NCBI GenBank assembly: GCA_013399875.1
Contig: VXAZ01006313.1
Span: 107,779-171,778 of the forward strand
DNA: 64,000 nucleotides
DNA from: Gymnorhina tibicen
Lineage: Eukaryota > Chordata > Aves > Passeriformes > Artamidae
Direction: 5' to 3'
Shown: piece after piece, positions 1 to 10,514 of the stretch
How positions within the stretch are numbered: position 1 is the stretch's first letter
Layout: the number at the start of each line of letters is the position of its first letter
Position numbers and translations under genes: made by a program
The notes under the pieces: model-generated
What the model was told of the DNA's origin: nothing
The model's database searches: none
What the model saw: only the letters and a program-made list of their open reading frames with translations

Positions 1-500
1 TTTTATTACTAGACTCTATTTAGTTACTTTTCCACCTGCAGATCTTTCCCACAGTATTTTCACACTGTTGGGCATCATATTATCCTTCACAAAAAGTGCA
101 GCTCCTCAGGACAGCCTGCTCTGATATTTCTGTGAATTTGGTGTCCTGGCAATACTTTTATTCTCCTTCCACCAGATCTCCTTGAACACCGCTCTCCCTC
201 TCCCTTTCTCTCTCTTTCCATCTCTCTGTGAGCACATGCTGGACCTCAGGCTACCAGTGTCCTCATCAGTGCTGTAGCTTCAAGCTGCACTTTCTCCTCT
301 GGTGTTGACTTCATCAGCTCCAAGAGTGGAGGTCTCACCTCATCAAACTCTGGTAAAATGAATGAAAAATGGAAGTACATGGTTGAAAGTGGTTGTGTCA
401 AATCTCTAAACAATATGGGCAGCAGTGTCTGGTGGCATTTTGACCGTCCTAAGACACTTAAAAACAATGGAGTGAATCACTGCCTGGAGACACAGGATCC

Positions 501-650
501 TAGAATCATAGCATTGGTTAGGTTGGAAAAGGCCTCTAAGACCCCTGAGTCCAAGCGTTCCCTCAGCACTGCTGAGCCCACAACTAACCCATGTCACATG
601 TACTCATCTTTTAAACCCCTCTATCCCCCTCCATGGGCTGCAGGAGCAGG
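501..650 (-). mobile_element. CR1 LINE 3' fragment (antisense)
   Basis: The stretch begins with the reverse complement of a CR1 3' end (TAGAATCATAGCAT, then GGTTGGAAAAGGCCTCTAAGA) and continues with the CR1 3' region, for example ACTCATCTTTTAAA. This fits a 5'-truncated copy inserted in minus orientation. Divergence from the remembered consensus is moderate, and the left (3') end is clearer than the right. Confidence 0.8.
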
Positions 651-1479
651 GACTGCCTAGCTGGACCACTCAGTTTTGAATGGCTACAGCTGAGCATGTG
701 TCAGCTGGATTGAACTGCACAGCTGGAGGAATATCTGATTTCCCTGTGGCCCAGAGTCAGGGTATTGCTTAAAATGCAGGTGCAGCTCTCTGGGTCAGTT
801 CCTCCCTGTGCCGTTCAGGGCAGGGACTGGGGGCTGTCATGTGCTCTCTGTCTACAGATCTCTGCAGAGCTGAAACTTCTGGAATTCTGGAAGATAGTAT
901 TTCAGTTGAATAGGGTCTTACATCTGATTCTGTGCTGTGCCAGTAAGCACAGGATGTTCTGGACTAACAGAAACAGTCTCTTCTCGAGGAATTTGTTCAA
1001 CAGTTGTCAGAAACACTTTCACAGCAGAAAATCTGCTCCTGGGTTAGTGCAGCCTGTATAGGAGATATTTGGATTACTGTCCCTGCAGATGGGAAAGCCA
1101 GGTGCAAATGATAGGAACAGTTACTGAGTAAAGCCACAGATCCAGGGTGGAACCAGGGGTGTCTCAGGACGATACAGGAATGAGGGTAAGAGTGTTCTTA
1201 CCCAGCAGCAGGTTTTGCAGTTCAGCAATGCAGTGTGCAAGGATCAGAGGTTTCAGAACTCTGGGGTTTTATGTTGTTTGTGCTTCTCTATGTTCAGTTT
1301 ACCATAGGAGACTCTTTCCCACCATGTCTGGCCTCCATGATACCCTCTGGCAATGGGTTATGCAGTTTAATTTATGTTTTGTGTGAAGAAGTGATCTGTG
1401 GTGTTTACAGTAGACCTACTTTAGGTAATTATATTTGATGTCCCCAAAGTCCCACAACCTGGGCACAGAAAATCAGTGT

Positions 1480-2770
1480 TTCCTATTTACTTTCTTGATT
1501 GCATCCATGATTTTGTCCTCCTCCATTATAACCCCTCATGTCAGTCATCTTCAGGTGAAGGATCCTTGGCTTTTTAGTCATTTCTTGTATCCAGAGTTTT
1601 AATTTATTGACATTTAATTGTCCATCATTTTGTACATATTCCCCCCTTACAATAAGATCCTCTTGCAGCTTCTGTTTATCCAGTTTTCTTTTGATCCACA
1701 ATAATTTTGTCACGAGCTCTGACATGGACAGTTTCTACAGTTTTTTAGGACTTTCCTCAATATGTTGAACAGCGTTGATCGCAGCACAAAACCTGTGGGT
1801 TTCCAGTGGCTAAATTAAACCTATTGCTAGTGTTTGTATCTTTAATCAACTGCTGCTTCTTGAGAAGACCTTCCTTTGTATGTACTCCATGATCACTTAA
1901 TTTTTCTAGCAACAAAAATGATCTTTGCTGAATGACCATGTCAAAATCTCTTTGAAAGTTCAAGTTTGATACATCAAGCACATCTGTGTGCTTGCTGCCT
2001 CCTTCAAAGATCTGTAAGAGGCTTTTGAGGCATGGCATCCTTCCACAAAAACATGCTGAGTCTTCAGCATTATGATTATAGTTATTTATGCATCTAATCA
2101 TTTTACTCTCTATTTGCTTCTACCAGTTTGTTCAGTATGGAAATAAGACTGGCTGGTTTGTAGTTTTCCAGGAGCTCTTTAAAAGGTTCACACTTAATAC
2201 TTTCCATTCCTCTGCTACTATGTTCAATATTAAATGATAGGTTGTTCCCTGGTTCATAATTGGAAAATCGCTGACTTCCAGTTTTTGAAGGCTGTTTGCT
2301 TTAATATTTTCAGTTAATGCAACTTTTAACTATGGTGAGTTTTTTTTATGATTTAAAGTGTCTTTATTTTGATATTTTCTCTGAGATCTAATATAGCATC
2401 TTTAAACAATCTTCATGCCACCTCAAGCATTTAACCTTTTTGATTATTCTTTTAAATTTCTTTTTAATAGCATTCCTCACTTTCTCTTCGAAGTTAAGCA
2501 TTACTGTTGTGGATTATTTTGGTCCTGGAAGAATATTTGATATGGGTAGGTCATGGTTATTTTTTGCTGAGTGGCCTTCCCAAAGAAACTCTCTGAACTG
2601 GTAATGTTATTTCTCCTTTTGTTGGCTTTCTGGTTAGTTTTTCCAAAAAGTGGTCATTTATAGGGTCTAAAATGCAGTTTTGGCAGCTCTCCTCATAGTG
2701 GCCCCCATTCAACCTGGCAGGATCTCCCTTTATCCCTCTGCTTTCTGCCTTCTTAGTCTCCCAGCACCCC
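1480..2770 (-). mobile_element. Decayed CR1-type LINE with reverse-transcriptase remnants
   Basis: Read on the minus strand, the translation shows LINE reverse-transcriptase landmarks in the right order. A fingers motif ENYKPASLISILNKLVE (about 2140-2195) resembles the CR1 NYRPVSLTS motif. The palm segment LNFQRDFDMVIQQRSFLLLEKL (about 1905-1980) resembles LDFSKAFDTVSHSLLLEKL. A GNPQ-GFVLRSTLFNIL segment (about 1760-1805) is reachable only by changing frame, so the copy is frameshifted. The basic segment VRNAIKKKFKRIIK at about 2440-2490 fits the region upstream of the RT. The catalytic D of the palm (RDFDM) survives, but stops and frameshifts make this an inactive, old copy. The boundaries are approximate. 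Confidence 0.7.
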
Positions 2771-3167
2771 CTCAACGTGGCTTATTTACCATCAGCACTC
2801 TGCTCGGAAGGTTCCCAGTACAGCCACTGTGCACTTTTCTAAACACAGCTTTATTTGTTCAGATGTTCTCCACTGATTTAATTCCTTACCCAAGTGTCAC
2901 TGATTTCCACCCTGTCCTTTTATCAGAATACAGTTTTCTTGCATTTATTTTTAAAGTGAAGTGTGTGATCCCAAACTGTGTGACCTTCTACACGCCCCAG
3001 CTTTGGTCTGTAGCAATCCACTGCTTCCTGCTGTCCACTGGGTTACTCCAGTCTGGCAGCTCTGCGAGGAGGAGATGAGCAATGAAGAAAAGGATCCAAA
3101 TATGCAGAAATACTTTAACTGTCCTTCTGCTTCCACAGGTTTTATTCATTCATATGACAAGAATGAC

Positions 3168-3418
3168 ATGGAGCTGTGTCAGGGGGGTTTAGGCTGGAGA
3201 TCAGGGAAAGGTTCTTCCCCCAGAGGGTGCTGGGCACTGCCCAGGCTCCCCAGGGAATGGGCACAGCCCCGAGGCTGCCAGAGCTCCAGGAGTGTTTGGA
3301 CAACACTTTCAGACACAGGGTGGGGTTGTTAGGGTGTCTGTGCAGGGCCAGGGGCTGGACTGGATGATCCCAGTGGATCCCTTCCCACTTAGGATGTTCT
3401 GTGATTCTATGATTCTTT
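3168..3418 (+). mobile_element. CR1 LINE 3' end (sense)
   Basis: The stretch runs from GAGCTGTGTCAGGGGGGTTT through CCAGAGGGTGCTGGGCACTG and CTGGACTGGATGATCCCAG to the terminal octamer-type tail TGTGATTCTATGATTCT. That order is the typical CR1 3' terminal domain and tail. The 5' side is truncated, as is usual for CR1. Confidence 0.9.
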
Positions 3419-6400
3419 AATTTATTCTGATATATTGCTGCCTATTGGTACAGATCAAGCACATTTTTACAGCATTTTCTAAATATGGAAACCAAGCTCA
3501 CTGCTCTTATCTTAAACAAATGTAGGCAAATTAGTTTAGACCCTTCAACTCTTATGTTTACATTGATTAAATCTTTAACATTGTATTTCTTCTAAATGAA
3601 GGAAAAAAAACTAGATTGAGGTATCGAGGCAACGCAATAATCTAAAATCTTAAATGTAATTATATATCTAGCTGTTTAGGATTATTCTGGGCACCAGAAG
3701 AAATAGGGTGTTTATTTGAGCACTTAAGATATTGACTGTTTCAGCAGGTGAGAGGGGCCCAAGGGCAAACAGGGACTAGAGCTAAACAGGATCTTGAACA
3801 GGAAAAGAAGAGTAGACATTTGCCAGGCTAGAACCAGAGAAAAGAGCTGGTATTTTCAGCCTGAAAGGGAGTTATGTGGCTGCTTGAATTGCCTTAGAGG
3901 AGATTAAATTTCTCAGCTGAAAATGAAAGATGGTCACACTATCAGGGTGTGTCTTGCCATGGGCACAGGGAGGAAGGAGTTTGGTGTTTGCTATAGTGAG
4001 AAACTCAAGATCTGGGGTTGAAGCTGACACAGCAGCTGAAACTGAAAAATGAGAGGCAAAAATTTACAGGAGTACAAAAGCTCTGCACATGGCTTCAGGA
4101 GAAATAAAAATAAAACTGAAGTACAGAGGTGTTTGGCAATGGACAGATAAAGCTACCTGGGTTTGAAGCTGGAGGAAGCTTGCAATTTCTTTCAAAGAAA
4201 GGTGCTTATACTGGCAGGTATCCATGGCCCAAGCAAGAGGAAAGAGCTTTGAAGAGGCAGTTCCAGATCTAGCTTGATGAGGAGTCAGCTCAAGAAAGAA
4301 ATTCTAATTAAGCAGGAAGTGAGTGCATAAGGAGTGGGAAGCACAGTGCATCAGCAGGGAACCCCAGGTGACACACATGGCAGTGCAGTGACATTGCCAG
4401 GAGATGGGTTATGCACAGCCTTGCTGGGCACACCAAAGCAGGGAGGAGCAAGTCCTCAGGTGTGTAAATAAACAGTGAATCCAGGAGAAAGAGACAAGGT
4501 CTGCTGCTGGAAGGATGAATAAGAAGTCAGAAATAACAGACATGGGTGCCCAAATTAGTTGAATACATTGCACTGGTTTGGATCAAAAGGAAGATGAAAA
4601 TCAAGGAATGGAAATTATTTCAAGTGTGTTGGGAGCAAGCTAAAAGAGCTTGCTGCAATAAAGGCAGGTTGTTGTTACCTTATCAAAGAAAATGTCACTT
4701 GAAATGGAAGGTCTAGTAATGAGTGTTGTGTGGTACATGCATTTAGCTGTGAGCAAAAGCAAACCATAGAAGTTTGTGTTGGCATATGGAAAGAAAAGAA
4801 TGGCTTTATGACAGCCCAAGCGACAGAAGAGCAATAAAAATACGTTTGAGAAACTATTGAAAGAAGCAAGAAACCTTCTGCTACAAACTGGTATCGTCTG
4901 TTGGAAAGAGCTGAAGCAGAGAGGCTGAGTGTGGAGATCTGGAGTCACCTGTACAAACAGCTGAGGAAAGGCAAAGGCCACCGTGACCCCAGAGCAGAGC
5001 ACGGCTCTGCGGGGGGCACGCAGGGAACTAATCCAGGTGTCGAAAATGCTGCTGAGACAGACACTTGTGGAATACCGCAGGTGCTCTTCCCACTGCTGCT
5101 CGGCCCACGCCAGAGTCCCGGGGCAGGGGACACTGCGAGGACTGGCCGGTGTCCCCCACCGCCCGGAGGTGATGCTGCACCTCCATCTCCTGGCCAAGGG
5201 CTGAGCTGCACCGCTCCCGGAGAGTCTGAAGGCAGGGCAGGGAGGGGATCCTATCCTACAGCCACCCTTTCCCAGAGTCCTTTGTGTCCCAGGGTGATCT
5301 AGAACTGCTGTGAGCAGCAGTTTGTGATGGGGAAAAAATGTCAGGAAAATCCTACCGCTCTTAGAAGCTCCAATGAACTTGTAGCATCCAGGGTGGCCTG
5401 CAGGAGGAGGAGCTCCGCAGCCCACGTGGGTGTTGTGTTGTGCAAAGAAGTAGCTCTTCTTGCTTGGTTCGGATTTGTAACCTGCGAACTTCAGTCAGTG
5501 CCTCATTTTTATACCAGAAATCATTTCCTGGCTATTTCCTCCAGGCCATTCTGGGAAGAAAAGACCTTTATCAGTTTGTAGTGATGGGAGTAGCCATGGC
5601 TGGCAAGACCCACGTTGTCCCATCCTGGAAACCTGTCCTGTGGCAAGGAGGGCTGTGCCACCAGGGAGCTTGGATGATTCCTTCCAGAGCCTGTCACGAC
5701 ACAGAGTGAGCAGGACCCCACTGGATCAGCATGGGAAACTGGGACACAGGAATGCCTGGACTGGGGCAAAAGCCATAAGAGGCACCAGTGGCAGGGACAG
5801 TCATAAGGCTGTGGGAGTGCTCTTCCCTCACAGGGGAAGGGCAGTTCACGTGGGTGACAGGAGATGGCCGGGTGCATTGGGACTGGGGACAGTGTTGTGA
5901 CAATGTGGCCAGAGCCACCAGCACTCCTGGGAGCCAGGAAGTGCCCTGGGACAGACGCCTTTGACAGTGTCGATCCATGAAATCTTCCCTGTCTGAATCT
6001 CCCCTGAACTCCTGCATTTCTTCAAAGAACTCTCAGGGCTTTTTGAGAGATAACATTCCTTTGCCAAAGCTGCCTTTCCTATTATCTCATATTTCCTATA
6101 TGGCCATTAATTGCGTTCTTTAGAAGAGTCTCTAGTAATTTCTGTATCTACACAACTTATATCTATCTAATTTGTGAGACTTAATGGTCCGGAACATTAA
6201 AAACATTATATCACATTAGCACCCTCCCACTCTCCTGATAGCCAGAGCCCTTTCAAGTGGGAGATAGCACAGCCTGGTTAGGAGCTGAGCTATCCTGGCA
6301 TTCCCTTGGCACTCTTGGGTTGATGTTCCCTGCTCCTGCCCAGTCGCTGATATCTACTCTGGTGATGTTTTCTAATCTCTTCTACAGAGATCTCAACAGG

Positions 6401-7958
6401 AGACTGATCCTCCCTTATGTTCTGTATAAAGGGGTCTCAGGGCAGCCCAAGCTCCTGTACAATAAAGGGATGCAGAGGAATTACCTGAACACTCCTGTTA
6501 CACACGGACCATGTGCCTCAAAAAGAGCTGAATATTTCTTCTTTCACCTTTTGCAATGTGTGACCCAACCTTTTTCAAAGATGGTCTCTCTGGGCTTAGG
6601 AGCTTCTCCTCTGTCATTCAGCCATCCCAGCTAGTTTCTGGTTTGTTTTTTTCCCCTAATACCTCTGTGAAGGGATGCATTAGCTTTGAGCCTCCAGGAT
6701 GGTATTTCTGAGTACTCTTTATGCCACCCACAAAGATCTTTCCATTCTTTTACTCCTTTTTCATTCTTACCTATTTACCTAGTTTGATATGAAGCAGCAG
6801 AGTATTTTTTTCATTTTATGTTTCTCTTTGGGGTGTGATTGCTGAGTGTAAACATACCAAACACCAGTCCTGCACAGTGCTCAGGGACAAGCCTCAGGAG
6901 CTGGGTTTCCTACTAGAAGTTCCCAAATAGCTGTCTTGTGAGCTAAACATTGACAAGGTCCCAAAACACAGTGCCAGTACCTTGTCCTGAAATGACATTT
7001 ACTTGAGAATGTAATCTCCCATGACAATTGCTCTCCTGGAGCTCCTGTCATTTTATCCTGCTCTACAGAATCAGTGTCTTGCTCTAGCATCCGTAAACAC
7101 AGCCCTCAGCTGGTACCGCCACCTCTGAAAATTCTGGTTTATTTGACACATTAAGTCTGCTGCTAGTCTGGTTTGACTACAGCAAGAATAAAAAATCAGC
7201 TGATGGCTGGGATGTCCAGGAGCCTGGGGATCCCACTCTGGAAGGAACTTCTCTATTCAATCAGGAAAAGGAAGATTAGGAGAACGTGGTTACAACCTGT
7301 GGCTATTTTGGGGAAGAGCTAATTAGGTTACAGTTTGGGCACGAACAAGAGGTAGGTTTAAACAGATAAGGAAAATTTGCAGAGTGGCAATTAATGGAAG
7401 GTTTTCTCAGCTAGGGCAAAACCAGTTTGGTTTTAAGTAGAATATGACAAGCTCCCAGAAAAGATCCCAAAACACAGAACTGTGAGGGCAGGGACTGGAC
7501 TTGTTGAGCCAAGGATGAACTTCTGTTGCATCTGGGAATCCCGCAGCAATGCTTATAGCAAACATCATCAGCCTTCCTGTCCTGAGGCATTCCTGTGGTC
7601 TCTGGAGGCCTCCACTCCTCAAGACAGTGCACAGGAGCTCCATTCCTCACTTCCTGCCTGCCCAAGCAGCTCCCACAAGCCCATCACATGCTGCAGATGT
7701 CAGGACATGAGAACACAGCTCTTGCCACGACGAGGGAAGAACAGGGGCTGAAAATTAAACAACCACTTTAGGGTTGCTCTTTTGTAATTATGTGATGAGC
7801 ACGTCCATCTCCATGAGCAATCTCACACCTGCCTACGTAGAGAAAGTTTTAACAACACAAATTGGGTAGCAATCCATCACTGGGATGTTAAAATCCGTGC
7901 TAGGCATTTTGGCACTCTGTGAACTAAAGTTACATGTGTTTTGTTTCTTTTCCTGCAG

Positions 7959-8886
7959 TTTCACCTGGCTTTGCAGCCAAGTCCACACTGGCCTGGTGAC
8001 CCACTTCCGTGGGCAAATTGTTGCAGAGTTTGACAAGGAATTCCGGTACTTGTATGCAGAGTCCAGAGCAGTGACCAACTTCTGTGTGCCAGATCCCGGG
8101 ACGTGTCTCTCTTGGAATACCTCAAAAGTTGACAACTGTCTTTTAAAACCCACTCAGGGGAATGATACTGAGACCCTGAGCCCCTCCAGCAGCCTTTCCA
8201 ATGTGAGCATCAGGAGCATAAAAGTGTCTCCCTTTATGAAAAACTCCAGCTGCAGTGCACACCAGGAAAAGCAAGATTCCAGCTCTGATTCTGGCAACAA
8301 GAAGGGGAAGGAAGACGCATTCCTGAAGCCCACTTGCCCTAAACAGCAAGAAGAACCACCAGACTCGGCAAACAGTCCTCCAAATAAACCCACCCCAGCC
8401 TCATATCCCAAATCAAATTTCATAACAGCAAGGACATTCCTGCAGCCGGAGCCTTCCTCCAATAAACCTGGTTATCAGGGGGACACTAGGGCCAACAGCA
8501 GTCACTGTTCCCCGCCGAGAGCAGGACAGCTGCTACAGTCCCTGTCGGAGGGTACTGGGAGCAATGGGACAAGCCTGAAGCAGAGAGGGCCTGTGGCCAC
8601 CTCCGGGGAGCTGCCAGCTGAAAATGAGAACGTGGTTTCTGGGGTGGAAAAGAGACAGAGCCCTGGACACGGCCATTTTGACCTGATCTCCCCATACAAC
8701 CACCTCAAACGGGATAAAAAGTCCGTAGTGCCTTGCTATGACAAGTTCCCGGAGGATGTGCTGCTGGAAAAGAACAGCGCGTACGGGGCAGAGAAGAGAA
8801 TGACTCTGGGGCACAGCAAGCTGGACCTGATCACCAAGTACAACAAGCTAAAATCCAAACACATACACAGTCGGTTCGAACTCTGA
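7959..8886 (+). CDS. FAM83C: FAM83C, last coding exon (partial gene)
   Basis: FAM83 proteins are scaffolds that bind and localise casein kinase 1 isoforms through the N-terminal DUF1669 domain. This exon follows a pyrimidine-rich acceptor (TTTCTTTTCCTGCAG) and enters with the third base of a split codon. It begins with the end of DUF1669, SFTWLCSQVHTGLV, and then FDKEFRYLYAES, which holds the family's F-x-x-x-F CK1-contact motif (codons at 8029 and 8041). A Ser/Pro-rich disordered tail follows. The C-terminus carries two copies of a GH-x-x-(F/L)DLI-x-x-YN-x-LK element (about 8665-8712 and 8809-8853), the second ending TLGHSKLDLITKYNKLKSK; this repeat type marks FAM83C among paralogues. Stop codon TGA is at 8884-8886. 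The exon encodes 308 residues, shorter than I remember for the mammalian tail. Adjacency to EIF6 in the same orientation supports the name. Earlier exons are not in the window. Confidence 0.92.
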
Positions 8887-9320
8887 CCTAGGCCTTGAGC
8901 TGGCCTCTGGTCTGATTTTCCAGGGGTTGCTTTTCCCCGCCAATCATCACGCCTGGGGCTTGGAATCAAAACATGGGTGGCAAATTAGTCTTGTTCCTAT
9001 TAAGAGGTGTCTAATCTATGTCGATGACTGATTCAGATGAGCTAAGCAACTACAGCTCAAATTTTCAATTACGTGATTGTGGCAGGAGGGAGAAAAGCAC
9101 ATAAACATAATCCACATTCTTTTTACCCATTTGGGAAAGAACCATTTCCCCTCAAACTCACAGCAAAGCCATTGCTACAGCTGGAAACTGGCCACTGAGG
9201 TCTTCAGGGTGAGCCCTGGTTCTCTCCCTGCGGAGCAATTCCTTTCCCTGTATCCATATGGTGAAAATGAAATGGCCAAAGGCAGGGGGATGTGAAAAAT
9301 AAAGGAGTTGTTCTGCTGGA
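8887..9320 (+). other. FAM83C: FAM83C 3' UTR
   Basis: This is non-coding sequence from the FAM83C stop codon to just past the poly(A) signal. The end is inferred from the AATAAA at 9298 plus a typical cleavage distance. No repeat is recognised inside it. Confidence 0.65.
9298..9303 (+). terminator. FAM83C: FAM83C poly(A) signal AATAAA
   Basis: A canonical AATAAA lies about 410 bases after the stop codon. It is followed by a GT/G-rich stretch (GTTGTTCTGC, then GGTCCTGGTGGGGGGGGTG) that suits a downstream element for cleavage. Confidence 0.75.
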
Positions 9321-9329
9321 AAAAGCCGT

Positions 9330-9880
9330 GTTGGGTCCTGGTGGGGGGGGTGAGCACTGAGCGTGGCCAGGGCCCTGCCATGCTGAGCTGTGCCAGGCCA
9401 GGAGGGGCAGGGACATGTCCGGGCACACGTTTGGCATCTACACACACCTGACGCTGGCACATCAGTGGCGTCAGCACACAGATGGGGGCTGCTCCTTGGG
9501 CACACCTGAACACTGGTGGCAGCTGACACAGGTGGCCCCCATACGCGAGTGAGGCACTCAGGTGGCACCGGGGTCACGGGTAGCCTGTCAGCACACAGAG
9601 GACACGTCTGCTGTCCTACACCACAAGTGTCAGCATGGAGGTGGTGCCCGGGCATGGCTCGTGTTGGGACAAGGACAGTGTCAGCACCCGGGGGGCACCA
9701 GGGCATGGGCTGGGGCTGTACGCAGATGGGGGTGGCTCCGAGTGGCCAGGGACAGGGACAGCCACGGCACAGCTGGCACAGGCACACAGGCAGTGATCAG
9801 GGACAAGGACAGCGATGCCGCACCTGGACCCGTGGCGGCCCCGCCAGGCTGTGGGGACACACGGGCCGGCTCAGCCCCAG
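9330..9880. repeat. Degenerate GC-rich minisatellite-like spacer between FAM83C and EIF6
   Basis: The spacer is built of loosely repeated words such as GTCAGCAC (near 9470, 9587, 9680; GTCAGCAT near 9629), GGCACAC/GGTGGCACC and GATGGGGG (near 9481 and 9725). Spacing is irregular, so this is a degenerate tandem array rather than a clean one. Long reading frames exist on both strands only because the composition is stop-poor; none resembles a protein. Confidence 0.45.
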
Positions 9881-10407
9881 GCCGGATCTGGGCACACGGG
9901 GACGGGTTGTGTCCCACAGAGCCGTGACGAGGCTCGGTCTGGCGAGCGGTGCCTGGCGCCGGGGTCGCTCCCTCTCGGTCCCTCCGCAGGTCCCGGGTAG
10001 GTCCCGCCCCTGCTCCCCCTCATGGCGGCGCGCCCTGGGCGCTCTCGCCTCCCGGCCGCTTGGGGGCGTTGTCTCCAACAAGAGCGGCCGGCGCCGCTCT
10101 GCCCCCCCGGAAGCGGAAGCGGTGGTGCCTCGTGGTTCCGGCCGAGGCGGCGGCGCTTGGAGCCACCGCGGCCCGTTCCTGTTCCCGGCCCCATTCCCAT
10201 TTCACCCTCCTTCCCGGCCCGGACCCCGCCCAGTTCCCGTTCTCGTCCCATTCTTGGTCCCGTTCCGGCTTCCTTCCCGGACCCAGCTCCGTTCCCATTC
10301 CCCTTCTCGGCTCCATTCTTAGTCCCGTTCCCGGCTCCATTCCCTTTCCCATTTCCGGCCCCGTTCCCGGCTCCGTTCCTGGCCCCGCTCGCATTCCCGT
10401 TCCTGCC
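9880..10407 (+). promoter_or_regulatory. EIF6: EIF6 promoter/5' UTR region, CpG-rich
   Basis: CpG and GC density rises sharply before EIF6, as in a CpG-island housekeeping promoter. There is no convincing TATA box. The last roughly 220 bases before the start codon are a pyrimidine-rich degenerate array on the plus strand. The transcription start site and any non-coding 5' exon cannot be placed from sequence alone. The CpG-rich tract continues into intron 2, to about 11000. Confidence 0.6.
10190..10407 (+). repeat. Pyrimidine-rich 6/12-bp degenerate tandem array in the EIF6 leader
   Basis: The array is built from repeats of TTCCCG/TTCC words. GTTCCCGGCTCCATTCC near 10327 and GTTCCCGGCTCCGTTCC near 10364 differ by one base. 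Translations show the period as repeated Pro-Phe-Pro on plus frames and Asn-Gly-Ala-Gly on the minus strand. The array abuts the EIF6 start codon. Confidence 0.75.
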
Positions 10408-10514
10408 ATGGCGGTCCGCGCCAGCTTTGAGAACAACAACGAGCTGGGCTGTTTCGCCAAGCTCACCAACGCCTATTGCCTCGTGGCCATCGGCGGCTCC
10501 GAGAACTTCTACAG
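10408..10514 (+). CDS. EIF6: EIF6 coding exon 1
   Basis: Encodes residues 1-35 and two bases of codon 36, ending at donor ACAG|GTGAGG. It contains the N-terminal blade with [17 protein letters not shown]. The ATG is preceded directly by the pyrimidine array. Confidence 0.97.

Larger units (their letters stand above)
1..7958. other. Region upstream of the FAM83C last exon (probably FAM83C intron)
   Basis: I see no exon with family resemblance on either strand here. The acceptor at 7958 needs a donor further left, and none of the conserved N-terminal FAM83 (DUF1669) exons is recognisable, so the preceding exon probably lies outside the window and this is likely intronic. Contents that can be named are CR1 pieces at 501-650 and 3168-3418 and a decayed LINE at about 1480-2770. 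The stretches 660-1480 and 3420-7950 look like unique sequence with only short chance reading frames. A CT-rich run lies at about 195-230. Confidence 0.55.

Noticed and set aside
246..467. Minus-strand frame with a protein-like end (FDEVRPPLLELMKSTPEEKV)
   Set aside because: The C-terminal half looks protein-like and an acceptor-like TTTTACCAG precedes it, but I cannot name a family, find a donor or link it to other exons. It was left unannotated.
4640..5425. 261-codon minus-strand open frame, the longest outside known exons in the left part
   Set aside because: It has no family resemblance, is Cys/Ser/Leu-rich with low-complexity composition, and half of it lies in GC-rich stop-poor sequence. 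It is best read as chance.
9516..10322. 268-codon plus-strand frame (and 295- and 209-codon minus-strand frames nearby)
   Set aside because: These are open because the spacer and EIF6 leader are GC-rich repeats. Translations are Arg/Pro/Gly-rich or PF/NG repeats that mirror the 6/12-bp DNA period, with frames open on both strands.
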